Origin: Hymenopellis radicata
Taxonomy: Eukaryota; Basidiomycota; Agaricomycetes; Agaricales; Physalacriaceae
Length of the DNA: 64,000 nt
Reading direction: 5' to 3'
NCBI GenBank assembly: GCA_015501595.1
Contig: JADNRX010000019.1
Span: 62,001 to 126,000, forward strand
Under the pieces are notes generated by a model. The model ran no database searches and had not been told where the DNA came from. It was given only the letters and a program-made list of their open reading frames with translations. Positions 1-11,673 of the stretch are shown piece after piece (positions within the stretch are counted from its first letter, which is position 1; every line of letters starts with the position of its first letter). The position numbers and the translations under genes are program-made.

Positions 1-687
1 GGTTGATACGACTTGCCCTTGGACACGTCGTAAACGTCGCCATCAATCTAAAACAAACGCACAGTTAACTAGACGCCACGGCACCGAGGGAGGTCGCGCA
101 CAGCAAGATAGATCGGCCGCCCAGGCTTCGTCCCATCGAACTCGGCCAGGAGACGCTCGGAAAACAGGCGCTGGTCCGACTACGCAGCGTAAGATTAATT
201 GAAGGGCCCCCACCGCGGAGTAACGCTCACAGGCCAGTACGTCTTGAGCTGCGCCCAGCGGCCCTCGTACTCCCACAAATAGCTCCCCGTGATGAACTTG
301 CCCGAGAGCAAGACGACGACCACAGCGTACACCACAAACTTGAGCACCGACAGCGCGCCAATCTCGACTTCGGCCGTGGGATCCGGCTCTTCTGGCCCGC
401 CGTCCTCCCCGCGCGCCACCTTCTCGTCGCGTGCCTGCTTCCGTGCCAGCCATTCATTGTGCAGGCGATCCTGCTTGTTCCTATAGTTCTTGTACCTGTC
501 AACATTAAATTCATCATTGCTTTGTTACTAAAACGAAAACAAGAGACACGCACGAAAGGAAAGGCTTGTTCGCCTGTTTGGTGCTCACTTTCCGGTTCGG
601 TATTGCGGGGTCGTCCACCTTTGGGGTTGATGCAGGCTCGACATATGGTTCGACAGGTTCCCCAGTAAGTCCCTTCAGCCAGGACAT
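1..687 (-). CDS. Membrane-anchored cytochrome b5-like heme/steroid-binding protein (MAPR family), 3' end outside window
   Basis: The reading runs right to left and leaves the window at base 1. Splicing that keeps the frame gives exons 554-687, 231-495, 102-179 and 1-47, with GT-AG introns of 58, 51 and 54 nt. The protein starts MSWLKGLTGEP, has a charged region (YKNYRNKQDRLHNEW), one membrane segment (VLKFVVYAVVVVLLSGKFI), then the start of the cytochrome b5-like fold (RLFSERLLAEFDGTKPGRPIYLA and IDGDVYDVSKGKSYQ). GxVYDVSxGKxYxP is the hallmark of the Dap1/PGRMC (MAPR) group, which binds heme and supports sterol-synthesis P450 enzymes at the ER. The single N-terminal anchor fits an ER membrane protein. 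The heme-ligand region lies beyond the edge. The first intron was placed by frame logic; the GTGAGC donor at 583-588 would break the frame. Confidence 0.8.
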
Positions 688-1287
688 GGTTTCGAGTTCG
701 TCGTACGGGAGAGAGTGAGAGAACGTCTACCATAAACGGCAGTTACACGTCGGCTACTTTCCGCTGATGAGAATCACCTTCCTCATTCGTTGACTCCCTT
801 CTCACACTGCCGCGAGCCTAGAGATCCTCAGGACCACGATATTCAGACCAAAGTACAGAAACAAGGGCGTGCGTGTATTGCATTGATTGACTTACAATAC
901 ATAGCATGTAACTATTAATATAAGAGAACAGTTTGTTGTTTATTAAGGGTGCATATATGTAGGGTACTAAGAATTACAGTGGGAGGATTTCGATGGACAG
1001 ATTGTCGAAAGGTGTAGGATGGGGGAGGGCCGGAAAAGCAGAACGGAAGATGCACCGGCAAATACTATAAACAACGTGAAAAGAAAGATGATTAGGGGAG
1101 CTTCAAATATAACGACCCCTGGGGCCAGCGTGCCATGCCGATGTTGAAGAGAAATGGAGAAAAGAAAATTGAGAGAAGATGCGCATATGATGAGGAGGTA
1201 TGAAAAGCATGCGTTGTGCCAGTATAAGCCCATGATTAAACGTCCGAATGAGACCATGCAAGAAGAAACGATCCGAATCATGGAGCC
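688..1287. other. Intergenic, no gene seen
   Basis: This holds the promoter side of the MAPR gene and the 3' flank of the RGS gene. Only short frames without family resemblance occur on either strand. Confidence 0.5.
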
Positions 1288-3413
1288 CTATGGCGACGAC
1301 GGTACCGAAGGTGCTGGTTGTGAGGTAGCAGGTTGCTGGCCCTGCGCACGCTCGCTCCCCTGCTGCGAAATGGTGATGTACGCGCCACCTTTCTCCTCCT
1401 GCTGCCCGAGACCCGGCGGTTGAGACGGAGCGGAAGTCAACAGCCTGACATCGTCGTCGGTCGGGTCAAAGTCTTCTACCCAATTGCGCATCGCCAAAAA
1501 TTTGGGCGTTTTGATGAACTGTCGATGACATTTAGAAGATCAATGGTGAGCAGGAGGATTAAAAGAACGTACCCGAGGAACTGAGTCGGTTGCCATCAAA
1601 CGGAAGACGTGCGTCTGAATTCGCTCGTACAACCGGATCATGGTCTGAAGCTGCGTCGCATTGAATGCATTCGCCTGCTCAGGCTCCACCCGCCCTTGGA
1701 AGGACTTGCCAGTCAGATTGGTGACAGCATCCTCAAGGTACTTGGACAGCTCGTTCCGTAGACCGTGATCGATGTTCAGCTCGCACTGACTGGACGGGGC
1801 AAGATATGTATGGTAGATGACGAAGGCGGTGTTGATGAGGGATTCGTGGTGGCGCTCCATGGCTTGCTGGCCGGGAGTGTTCTTGCCACCAGGACGAGGA
1901 GCAGTAACGGCGACAGCGCTGGAGGTGATGTTGAATTTGCGCTTGAAATCCTCGACGTCGAGCCAGAAGGATAGATTTTCCTCGCAGAAATTGCTCCGTA
2001 AGAACTCGCGGAACAGGGAACGAAGACCAGGCTCCTCTAGTATATAGCGCAGGCGCTCCGCGTTGCTCTCCTTCTGGTTGTTCTTCTTCTCTGCCGCATC
2101 GTAGTTGGCATTCAACTTCTCCGCCATCGAAATGCGCCGGTGGATCTTGGCATCACCGCTCTTCTTCTCATGGTCGCCTGAGGACGGTTTGTCGACAGAT
2201 GAACGTTCGGTGGCGAGGTTGGAGGAAGAGGCGCTGGGAGATTCACCGAGACGAGCGCTGTCCCAGTGAGCTACACGACGGCCCTCGTCGGTGATCCTGT
2301 AGATGGCTTTCGCCGTGCAGCGGAACTCGCCTTGTTGCTATAGATGAAATTGTCAGTAATGATACGACCAGACAAAGAAAAGCAACCGTACTGCAACCGG
2401 TGAGTTGCCGCCAGGAGTAGAACCGCGGACAGTGAAAATGATGGCGGAATCGTTGTTCTTCCGCTTATCGCTGACCAAGGAAATCAAACCGAACCGAACA
2501 AACTGCGCTGCCATTTCAGCGGCCTCTTCTCTACCCACGACTGATGTAAAGTCGCATAACCACTCGAGCGCAGTGACGGCGGCAAAGGCATGTTTGTGTA
2601 CCTGCTGACCCTTGCCTAGAAGAGGCTGGGCACGTTCTGTGACATCCATGAGAGCAACACCTTTTGACCGCTCGTTGTATCGCTGGAAGGGATCGGTCAT
2701 AGGCTGGGTAGAGGAAGGGTAATTTGGACTGCGACCGACGAAGCGACGGAAGAGGGCAGTGATAACGGATTGGGTGACAATAATCTCATCGTCGGCTGAG
2801 CGTCGCTCGAGGTGGAGGAGTTTGATGCAGATGGGCTGGGTAACGAAAACCTGCTGCAGGTGATCAGAGTTTATACCGTTTTTGCTGATGAATCGCTCGA
2901 GAACGTGGAGACCCTTTGGCGTAAGGACATAGACACCCCTGTCCTTGAACAGATTGGAGGAAGGGTCAGCCGCATTTTCGATCAAGCGGGCATCCATGAA
3001 ATGCTGCGACATCGCCTTGGCCATGTCGCGGGTCATCGAAAACGTTGTCGTCGTGGTCGTCGTTACAACACGTGAAGGTTCTCGGGGATCCGGCCCACGA
3101 TTCGATTGTGAAAACTTGAGTGAGGCAAGATTCTGTGCGGCTTCATCGCTGTTGGGCGTCAGCAGCAGTCAGGAATACGAGGATATGGACATACGTAGAA
3201 AATGAATTCGGAAATGTCCTGAAGAACTGCTTATGGGTGGACAATTCGAGCGACACGATAAGAGTCGCAAACAGATCTAGGGTGTCCTGTGCTCGCCGCC
3301 ACCGTCAGCGTCGTCGACAGCGATGGCAGACGACCACATACCTTGAGAAAAGGCCGACCACGTTTTGTTGTTTTCATCATGTGCGATGAGCTCGCCTGGT
3401 CGTCGGCTGGCAT
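1288..3413 (-). CDS. thn1: RGS protein with DEP region (Thn1/FlbA/Sst2 type)
   Basis: Five exons fit without frame breaks: 3342-3413, 3195-3286, 2392-3148, 1573-2337 and 1288-1518. The start MPADDQASSSHMMKTTKRG is chosen because the next exon (DTLDLFATLIVSLELSTHKQ) joins it in frame. The N-terminal half contains fungal DEP regions (for example MTRDMAKAMSQHFMDARLIE and FAAVTALEWLCDFTSVVGRE). The C-terminal half is an RGS domain: LRSLFREFLRSNFCEENLSFW near its start and a helix-rich end near TQLQTMIRLYERIQTHVFRL. In fungi these proteins accelerate GTP hydrolysis on heterotrimeric G-alpha subunits and damp pheromone and growth signalling; in Schizophyllum commune Thn1 is needed for aerial growth. 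A short Gln/Pro/Ser-rich tail follows the RGS domain. The family call is firm; the symbol is by analogy. Confidence 0.9.
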
Positions 3414-5639
3414 GGCGAAGGAATAGAAAGGCGAACAAAAGGAAGAAAAGCAAGGATGCGGGCTAGGACAGGCGTACGGACCAAGGAAGGGTGTGGAGGG
3501 AGGCGGGATAGAGGATGATGGAAGGGAGAATTCAGAACAAGGCTTTGAACAAAAGTGGTCCTAATGTGGGACTCGCCGGCGTTGCTACCCACTCTTTCCC
3601 ACGCATTTTTTAGCCTCGTGTATTTCATACCCAATTGCCCAATTGGTCACAGGAATCGGGCAAATCGGGATTTGATCCCAAAATATTAATCAAGATTTCT
3701 CTCCCCTGACCTGAGGCACACAGAACAGAGTTTACTGCAGCTGTGGTTCTCCTCCCCGCATTACCGGTACTACTCTATTCCCATACAGTATCGTCCATAA
3801 TCTACCGTTATAGAATGTGGACGGAAAAGCCAGAGGACATGTCATCTCCAACTTTTAGCCATCCAGGACGTCAGGAACACGTCTCTTTTTAGCAGTGCTT
3901 CTGGTGTTCTTCCGCCTCATGTCATCTGCGATAAACGACCAATACCGGCCACGAGTTGTGCTAGCCGTTTGACTGCTGTCTCTCTGCGACTCCATAACAA
4001 ATATTCAGAGTCACAGGGAAGGTCCGCTCAAGTCGCGCCGCCCCCTATAACCGTCCGTAGCTGTCGTCCATCCGCCCATGCCCAGTTCCAGGCCTTCATT
4101 CCACCTCGTTCCCTTTGTGTTTCAGCAAAACTCGCTTGGATACAGCGGGATCGGGGTGCAACGTCACTTCGCATCATTACGAGAGTCCTCCGTTGCTGCC
4201 CCCGAGTAGTAGCTGCCCGACGGTAACACATAATCGTAGTAAGCCGCGCCACGACGCCACGCCGAGGCCTACTGCGCTTCAAAATTGCTGTGCAACGCGC
4301 GTCCGCCTATCGCGGCGCGCAAGTCTAATTAGGCAAATGCCGAGTCACCAAACGCGATCAGAGACCTCGAACACCAGGCTTTTGATTAGTTTCATACTGT
4401 GAAAATAATTGCAGCTGCATGCTCAAAAAACGTGCAGTCTTATTCAAAATACGTGGCCACGTCGATGTCTTCCAAACCGAACGTCTTAGTTTTGTGTAAG
4501 GCACGTAGAACGGAAGGTACACAATCATCGCTGGTACGCCATTGAATTAGTAGCACGAAGCAACGCTGATTTCTTCGTCCTTGTGATAGGATGAAGAGTT
4601 GTCGGTACTGGATAAATCCGACATATATATATATATGCTGTAGATCATTGGATCGTGACTCGTCCACTGTCCAGCCTTGCTACGCGACAAACTCACTCGG
4701 TATCAATACCATTGCATGTATTCACATCGACACCCCCGATTCGCGCCTTCTATGATACTAATAGAAATGTGCGTAGAGGTACGTCCCCTCCTGAGTACTC
4801 ACGCGTCTTGAATGTAACTGATCTGCGATCGTTTGGCCGCCGGGACTTTCTTTCGAGGAGCGCATCTGACGCGTCGTAGCTGGAGGATAACTCTCGGATC
4901 CAGTGTTAGTATCTCCAGTGTTCGGGCATCGGCCAGTATCAGCTCCCCTTACTTTTTTCGCAACAAGTTACAACGTCGGGCCATGAACTCCCGATCGCGC
5001 GCCTACTCCGTCCCCGTTTCCCCTAGAGTTTAGCATGTTCGGAAGCCCGCTGCCCCCCTCTCTGCCCGACCTCGGTTTCAGCGTGAAGCCCGACTCCCTC
5101 CGACGTCCGACCGACAGTTTACATGTGAAGCGCGGAAATCGCAGGCCCGAGCATTCAATTTGGCGTCCTCTTCAAACAGACGATCATGATGCATCCCTCA
5201 ATCATCATCATCATCAACTGGGATCGCTGCAAGCCAAGGAACGATGGCGTCTGTGCTAACAGTCGATTCTCCCGCAGGCGGACGAAGAAGGAAGTCGGTG
5301 GTTTTGGTCGGAGCATACAGTAACCTGACTTCGCGATGTTTGTTGGAGTTGCCGTTATAGTCACTACTATTGAAATGACTTCCATTCCCTTGAGGTTCAA
5401 TGTAAGGAGTATCCACGCTCTTGAGCGAATAATCGAATGAATTGAAAGCTTCAACTTCCATTCGATGCTCTATGTATACGGTTCATTTGCGCATCAGACA
5501 TCATCATCGGTGTCCGAGGTCTCAGCGCATCCTTGTTTGGAACACGCGACAACTCGGTCGAGCTCCCTGAACACCCACCCAACTTGCAGTCCCTGCTGAA
5601 TCATTCCACACCGGTGCCGCGCTTGTCCCTGCACCTGCC
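3414..5639. other. Long gap without a recognisable gene
   Basis: No frame over about 100 codons with family resemblance is present on either strand. Simple repeats are an AT run at about 4622-4636 and an ATC run at about 5200-5217. The first few hundred bases are probably the RGS gene promoter; pyrimidine-rich tracts near 3420-3530 on the minus strand fit that. Confidence 0.4.
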
Positions 5640-6649
5640 ATGGACATCAATGTATGTTGCTTGTTGAGGACAATGACTCGGTCTCCATTTGACCCCAAGG
5701 GAAAAGGATCCCGTAGGCGTAAAAGCTCTCTTGGACAGTCTTCAAGCTTCGCAAGCATGGAAGACCGCGACCGGATCGATATCTGAGTCTGATAGCCTTT
5801 CTTCCGAGTCGGGACAGCCCGCAGGAGCCTCTGCGCCTGAATCGTCCTCAGCGACCGTCGCATCTCTTCTTGCTCAGCTGAAATCCGACCCACGACCGGC
5901 GCCCTCCTACCCCTATGAACAAAGGCCTTACTCGTGGAACCAAGATCAGGCTTCGTCAAGTTCTTCTTTCATTTCCCCCGCGCCGGAAGATAGGCGGGGG
6001 TACTCTTACAAGCAATCTCTCCCCGTTCTGGCAGAGCTGTCCCAAGACCCAGGATTTATTGAGAAGATCGACCAGGTACGCAATTGACCGGCTACCTTCT
6101 CTCCGTCTCACCTCCGAGCTTTTGGGCAGCTTAAAAAAGAACAGGATGACCTGGAGCGACTGTTGTGGGAACAGCGTACTGCGGTGAGGAGGAAGTACGA
6201 GGACAAGATCGCGGCTGCCAAGACGAAGTAGGTGGTTCAGTCAGTCAGGTTTTCTTCCGAATATTATTGAAGACCAGCAAAAAATAGAGCGAGTATCATT
6301 GGTGCCGAGATGACCAAACATGAAGCTGATGTGGGGAGGGATCTTCAATGTTCCACCCAAAGTCTGACACTCAAATCTTTTCTCGACAGATGCTGTCTGA
6401 TGCGTACAAAAAGGAGCTCGAGCGGTTTGATACGGAGAGAGTGTTGCCGCTCTGGGATAACTTGGTGGCCCAGCAGCAAGAATGCTTGCTCCAAGCTGGC
6501 GTCCCCACGATGTTCATAACAAGCGTCTCCGCTGATCGGGAGGTGAGTCCTTGTGTCCACTCGCGGGAATTAAAAGAGGCCTGACGCCGGAGGGTTACTA
6601 TTAGCGACAACAGCGCATCATCAAAGTGATGGAGGACCTGTCTCAGTAG
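5640..6649 (+). CDS. Uncharacterised coiled-coil protein
   Basis: At least four exons can be joined. The long one (to about 6075) is Ser/Pro rich and ends SLPVLAELSQDPGFIEKIDQ. The next (about 6130-6228) reads KKEQDDLERLLWEQRTAVRR, highly charged and coiled-coil-like. Then come ASIIGAEMTKHEAD and MLSDAYKKELERFDTERVLP...LWDNLVAQQQECLLQAGVPT, and a last exon ending KVMEDLSQ with stop at 6647-6649. The start is not settled. The main frame is closed by TGA at 5674-5676, so an intron ending at the AG of 5698-5699 is needed; splicing from GT at 5652 would rebuild an ATG across the junction. I do not recognise the family. The gene looks real because four exons keep frame and amino-acid character. 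Confidence 0.6.
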
Positions 6650-7342
6650 CTGTGATATGTGGGAGCAGATCTTTTTGATTTTCGTGTCGCACAAGTGCTA
6701 TTTTTGAGTAGTCCATTCGTGTGAGTTGAGCCCGCGCGGATTTAGAGTGATGAACCTGACGCGTCGACGCAAGTATTCCCCTCTCCCCCTCCCTTTCCCC
6801 TCATCCCTCTCACTGGGTTGTTTCAGCTTTGCCTTCCGCTACATGCATGGACTGTTTGTTATCAGAAGAGCTTCTTCCAGCATTAAGCAGGTCATTGGTC
6901 CTCGATATTCGAATTCGTAGTGGCTTCGGCCCATATGTTCTTAGCATTTAGGAGTTCAACACAGAGTTTTGGATCCGTGGAATTTGAAAAGTTCGGAGTT
7001 GGTACACGGAACGTTGAGGGAAAATCTCGACAGGCCCAAGACAGTTCAATGCTCTCGGCGCGCCCCCGCCCCCGAACTACTAGGCACGAACAAGAAGGGA
7101 CGTGTCGAAAGCGCGTTCTGTGCCTCTGGAAGCTGACGCAAACCATACAAGGCAAGTGCGGAATCATAATGTGATCCGGGGACCAAAGCCGGATTACCCG
7201 CCGTAGTGCAGGGTTGGGCTCAAATTTATTATGCGGGGCCTCGACGAACCGCCTCCCTGCCGTCCACCCACCACATTCGCTCGTTTTCTCCCTCTTGGCC
7301 TTGACTGGTCCATGTAAATCCCGCCACACCCACCCATAAACT
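6650..7342. other. Intergenic, no gene seen
   Basis: A CT-rich tract lies at about 6778-6810. No convincing frame on either strand. Confidence 0.4.
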
Positions 7343-9272
7343 ATGCCTTATGTCGACCTGCACAGCGACGACGACTACGCCTCCATCTTCTACACCACCA
7401 ACAGCCCGTTCGGGAACGTGGGCGGATTCGACGGGGCCAAGGCGACCGTGATCATGCTGCACCCGTTCTTTCTCGACTCGACGTGGCTGGAGAACCAGTT
7501 TGGCGACCCGCGGCTGCATCAGAGCTATAACCTTATTGCGTTTGATCTGCGCATATGCGGGCGCTCGTCCGCGCGCCCGACGGCGCGCCACGACGCCTGG
7601 GTGGACGCTGCGGACCTGGCGCTCTGTCATATGGTGCGCGTACTTATATCGCAGGGGGGGACGGTTCGCTGATGCGCTTTTCGCAGAAACTGCAGCTCCC
7701 CAAATGTCATATCATAGCACACGATAGTATATCTGTGAACTGCGCGATGCGGTTTGCATTCTTGTGCGTCCTTTCTTGGCCCTATAGCGTGTTCTCACCG
7801 TGCCCAAGGTTCCCCGAGATGTGCGCCAGCCTCACGTTATGCAACATTCCTCCTCCGTCAGAGTCTGTTATCATTGTTTGTGGTCTCCGCAGCCGTCCCT
7901 GACTATCCTCTTTTTAGGTTGAGCTGGGTTTTTGGAGCATGGGAGGAGGTAATCGAGCAATGGTGTTTCCCGGCGGACCTCGACACTTTTGAAATCGCGG
8001 GGAAAGAGTCCCTGAGATTTATGATTGGAGCGGTGCGTTGTCATACATATAGCGAAGGCGAATGCTGATATCTTGTAGGATTGTGAACCGGACCTCTTGG
8101 ATGATGTATGTCGTTCGCGATCGGTAAAACTTGATCTCGGGTTCTCATGTACCACATAGCTAATAGCTTATTGGCAAATGAACTATCCGCCACGCAGAAG
8201 GCAGCGGATCCTAGAACTCTCCAATGTCTCGTTACACGTACGTCCATGACTAGCTGAGTCGTTCCATGTTCTAACTATCAATGCTAGCGTCAATCCATGA
8301 CAAACGAAATGTTCAGGGAAATACGTGTCCCAGTCCTTATCATGCATGTAAGAGTCCTGACTATGATCTACGCGTCTTCTTACCCGTGCACTAAACGCAG
8401 GGTGACCACAATGACACTTGCCCGATTAAATATGCCGAAGAGCTAAGATCGCGCCTTTCCAATGTTCCCGGCGACGGAGCCGTCCTCTACACGCTCAAAG
8501 GTAGTATTGTATCAACCTCGCTCGTTCGAAACTCAACTCCAGTACTACTGCAGGTGCCGCCGGGTCTTTGAGCACATTTCAAGGCAACGCCTCCATCGTG
8601 GTGCAGGTTTTCACCAAATTCCTGAAGCAACAGCCGTTGGTCCCGTCTGTTCCCCTCCCGGATGTCGATATCCACGAGCGAATGGCGGAGGCGTTGCAGA
8701 GGCTCGGAGACTATTACGATGCCAAGGACTGGACATATAGCTCGCGAGATCCCATGTCCTCGCTGTCGTTTTGCGTACTACCTCAGGAGGTATTCCTAAA
8801 GCAAGATCAGCAGCTCAAGGCATATGGCAAGGACCTGGCATCGGCCTTCTCAGCTCTTCGTCCCAACGGGCGGCCCATCCGCAAGTACGTACATCTAATC
8901 TATTCTTCACGACCGTCGCTCAACACCACGCGTGTAGGTTTTCCGAAAGGAAAGACGAGCATTGGTTCAGCAGTGGCAAGGACGGAATCTCGTATGCCGG
9001 CGGTAACTTTTTGTTCTGGCTTGTTGGTAGCAACCACCCACTCATTCGGGTCTCTAGGGACATTTGGACACAGCTCGAAGCAGAATCCAGAGCCGGCGGA
9101 GAAGCCGCTGCCGTTCCCGCAATCCGAGCCCATGACAGAGGTGGTGCAACACGGGCGTCTGCGACGCGGCACCATCGGACCCAACTCTGTAGAAAAGGGA
9201 GTCATCAAAGGTTCGATGGCCAAAGTTGTCAGTTCCAACACCTCAAACTCAATAGGCCGGCTATTGAAGTGA
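7343..9272 (+). CDS. Alpha/beta-hydrolase-fold protein, likely catalytically altered
   Basis: A multi-exon gene from ATG at 7343 to TGA at 9270-9272. Segments in order: MPYVDLHSDDDYASIFYTTN, a core strand AKATVIMLHPFFLDSTWLEN, the FDLRICGRSSARPT turn, the elbow CHIIAHDSISVNCAMRF, a lid (LSWVFGAWEEVIEQWCFPAD), the acid loop VPVLIMHGDHNDTCPIKYAE, then GAAGSLSTFQGNASIVVQVF. The elbow where hydrolases carry GxSxG reads AHDSIS, placing Asp at the nucleophile position, as in epoxide hydrolases and dehalogenases. The loop that normally holds the catalytic His has none. A C-terminal extension after the fold is polar and ends NSIGRLLK. The last two junctions (8884/8939 and the GTAACT intron near 9003) were chosen because they alone lead into the long closing frame. 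The fold is clear; substrate is unknown. Confidence 0.8.
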
Positions 9273-9564
9273 CCCCAACCCCACCCACCCACCTATCTTT
9301 TCTCTCGTTGCATACATACTCGAAGTATCTACTTACTACATATGTACATCCCTACTCGATGTTTGCTCCGTATACCTTGTATTGTGTGTCTCCGCTAGCG
9401 GTAATAGTCACGAAACCATGTATGATAATGATAGATACCACTTTTATTAGAGTTCCAGTCTACATCGGATTTCCCAGAGATATGAAGAGAGAACGGAGGA
9501 ATAGTGTCTATATGGCCGACGGGGTTGAAAACATTCCGTCAGCAGTTCTATCGATTAAGCCCTT

Positions 9565-11108
9565 CTACAAACTGCCCTCGGCCATCTTCGCCTTGTAGTA
9601 CCGAACCATCTCCTCCAGACCCATGCGGACAGTCCACCTCGTCTGCCACTTGAGCTGGGCCTTGGCCCGGGTAGTGTCAGCCCTCCGCTTTTGGGGATCA
9701 TCGGTGGGGATGGGCTTGTATACAACCTGCACACGGCGTTCACGTTTGACACCGTCCTCGTCCTGGACCTTCTCCACGATATCCCGAACGAGCTTCGCAA
9801 ATTCACCGATAGTAAACTCGTCGCTACTGCCAATGTTAACGGGACGCGTCTCATCCGCGTTCATGAGGAGGATAAGACCATCGATGAGGTCGTGGATGTA
9901 TTGGAAGGAACGCGTCTGTGTACCGTCACCGTAGACAGTGAGGTCCTCACCCTTCAGGGCCTGGACAATGAAATTGGACACGACGCGTCCATCGTATGGG
10001 TTCACTTGAAACAAATGGAGTTGAGTACGGCCGCATGTAGAGAAGAAGCGATGAAAAAACTTACTGCGGGGCCCATAAGTGTTGAAGATACGAGCGACCC
10101 GAACATCAACACCATCTTGACGGTGGTAGCCATAAGTGAGCGTCTCAGCGACACGCTTGCCTTCGTCGTAACAAGCGCGAGGGCCGATCGGGTTGACGTG
10201 TCCCCAGCTGAGGGAATTGCATTAGCAAAATGAGTTAACGCGACGGCGTGTTGACGTACTAGTCTTCGGTTTGAGGATGAACTTCTGGATCACCGTACAC
10301 CTCTGCAGGTCAAGTGTCAGGGAGAAGGGATGTATTAAAGCAAGAAGCACGTACCGGACGTGCTAGTGATAAGGAAGCGAGCCTTGGTGCGCTTAGCGAG
10401 GCCTAGCATGTTCAGGGTTCCCATAAAGGATGTTTTGACCGTCTTGACCGAGTTGAACTGATAGTGCGGGGGAGATGCAGGGCAAGCAAGATGGTAAATC
10501 TCTAAAACACGATCAGCCAGCATGGTGAGACATAGAGAAGATACGCACGGTCGCACTCAATCATGAACGGCTCGACGACGTCGTGGCGAACCATCTCAAA
10601 GTTGGGGTGACCAATCCAGTGACTGACGGTGGTCTTGGAACCGGTGAAAAAGTTGTCCAGGACGGTAACATCGTGGCCGAGCAACATCAGGCGGTCGACG
10701 AGATGGGAACCGACGAATCCGGCGCCACCAGTGACCAGGATGCGCTTCCTGTTGGAAGGCGAAAGGAGCTTCACAGGCGGGAAGCGAGTGAGGGTTGTGT
10801 ACGAGATGGAGCTCGTCTCGGGGCTATAGATGGACTTGGACTGGTACGCAGCGAACTCTCCCTTTGAGAACAAGGCGTGGTTAGCCTCCTCCGACGCCTC
10901 CTTGTCGGAAGTGGTCGTCACGTAGTGCGGGCGGAGGTAGAGAGTGCGCAGGGCATCGAGCGGAACGACGCTGTCAAAGCCAAAGTCGTTGTAGCCGACG
11001 CTGGTAATCTCCTTGCCGTTCTTATCCAACGTGACGATCTGTAGCAAGGTTAAGCAGCTGGACGGCGCGCGCGACAACGACGACGAGACGTACCGAAGAG
11101 GAAGGCAT
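9565..11108 (-). CDS. UXS1: UDP-glucuronate decarboxylase (UDP-xylose synthase)
   Basis: The short first exon reads MPSSS (ATG at 11106-11108) and is joined to [20 protein letters not shown] after an intron ending ...CTTGCTACAG. The NAD-binding motif is [16 protein letters not shown], followed by [19 protein letters not shown]. The catalytic YxxxK is in [11 protein letters not shown] (about 10160-10180), inside the typical [17 protein letters not shown] context. The last exon (9565 to about 10014) starts [16 protein letters not shown] and holds [19 protein letters not shown]. These are the signatures of the extended SDR enzyme that turns UDP-glucuronate into UDP-xylose, the donor for xylose on fungal glycans. 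At least five exons. No defect seen. Confidence 0.92.
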
Positions 11109-11673
11109 GATGGTAAAAGGAAAAGGAACGCTTATTCCGCTTGCGATCGTGGCAATAAGAGGGTGGACTTTAGGGGCCTCTAAGCTGGTGCGTGGTCGTT
11201 GCACGGAACGTCTTAAGTATGTTTTTTTGGAACGGATCCAGAATTTTTCTTCACACGGTCTCGTTCCACCGCACCTCTTGGAGCTGCCTTGAGGTTGCCT
11301 GAGGCTCCTTTTACGCGATGGCAACTAAACCATTGCGCCGAGACAGCTCTCTCGCTTTTTTGTCTATCCCGTTTCAGGTGTAGTATTTCTAGCGTCAAAC
11401 CTACTCATCTAACTAGTACATGTCGTGAACGTGAACGCTGTCGGAGACATTTAGGAACGCGTTACATGTTCATCAAGATCAAAAGATAAGACGCCACGAG
11501 TCATGGAAGTCGCGAAAACCTGTCATTCCAGCTGGCTGCACGTAATACAACGCGGTCTCAGTGGAACATAAGACCAGTCAAGAACGTAAGAAACCGATCA
11601 TCTAAAGTTATATCCCGCTTATACCAGGACCAACGCGCGCGGTCATGATTTCCCCCATCCCCCAACAAACATC
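11109..11673. other. Divergent promoter region between UXS1 and the secreted hydrolase
   Basis: Both neighbours are read outward from this 565 bp stretch. It holds no gene. Individual control elements cannot be assigned from sequence alone. Confidence 0.4.

Noticed and set aside
4440..4667. 75-codon frame next to the AT microsatellite
   Set aside because: It includes the AT repeat (HIYIYVG) and has no splice partners or family resemblance.
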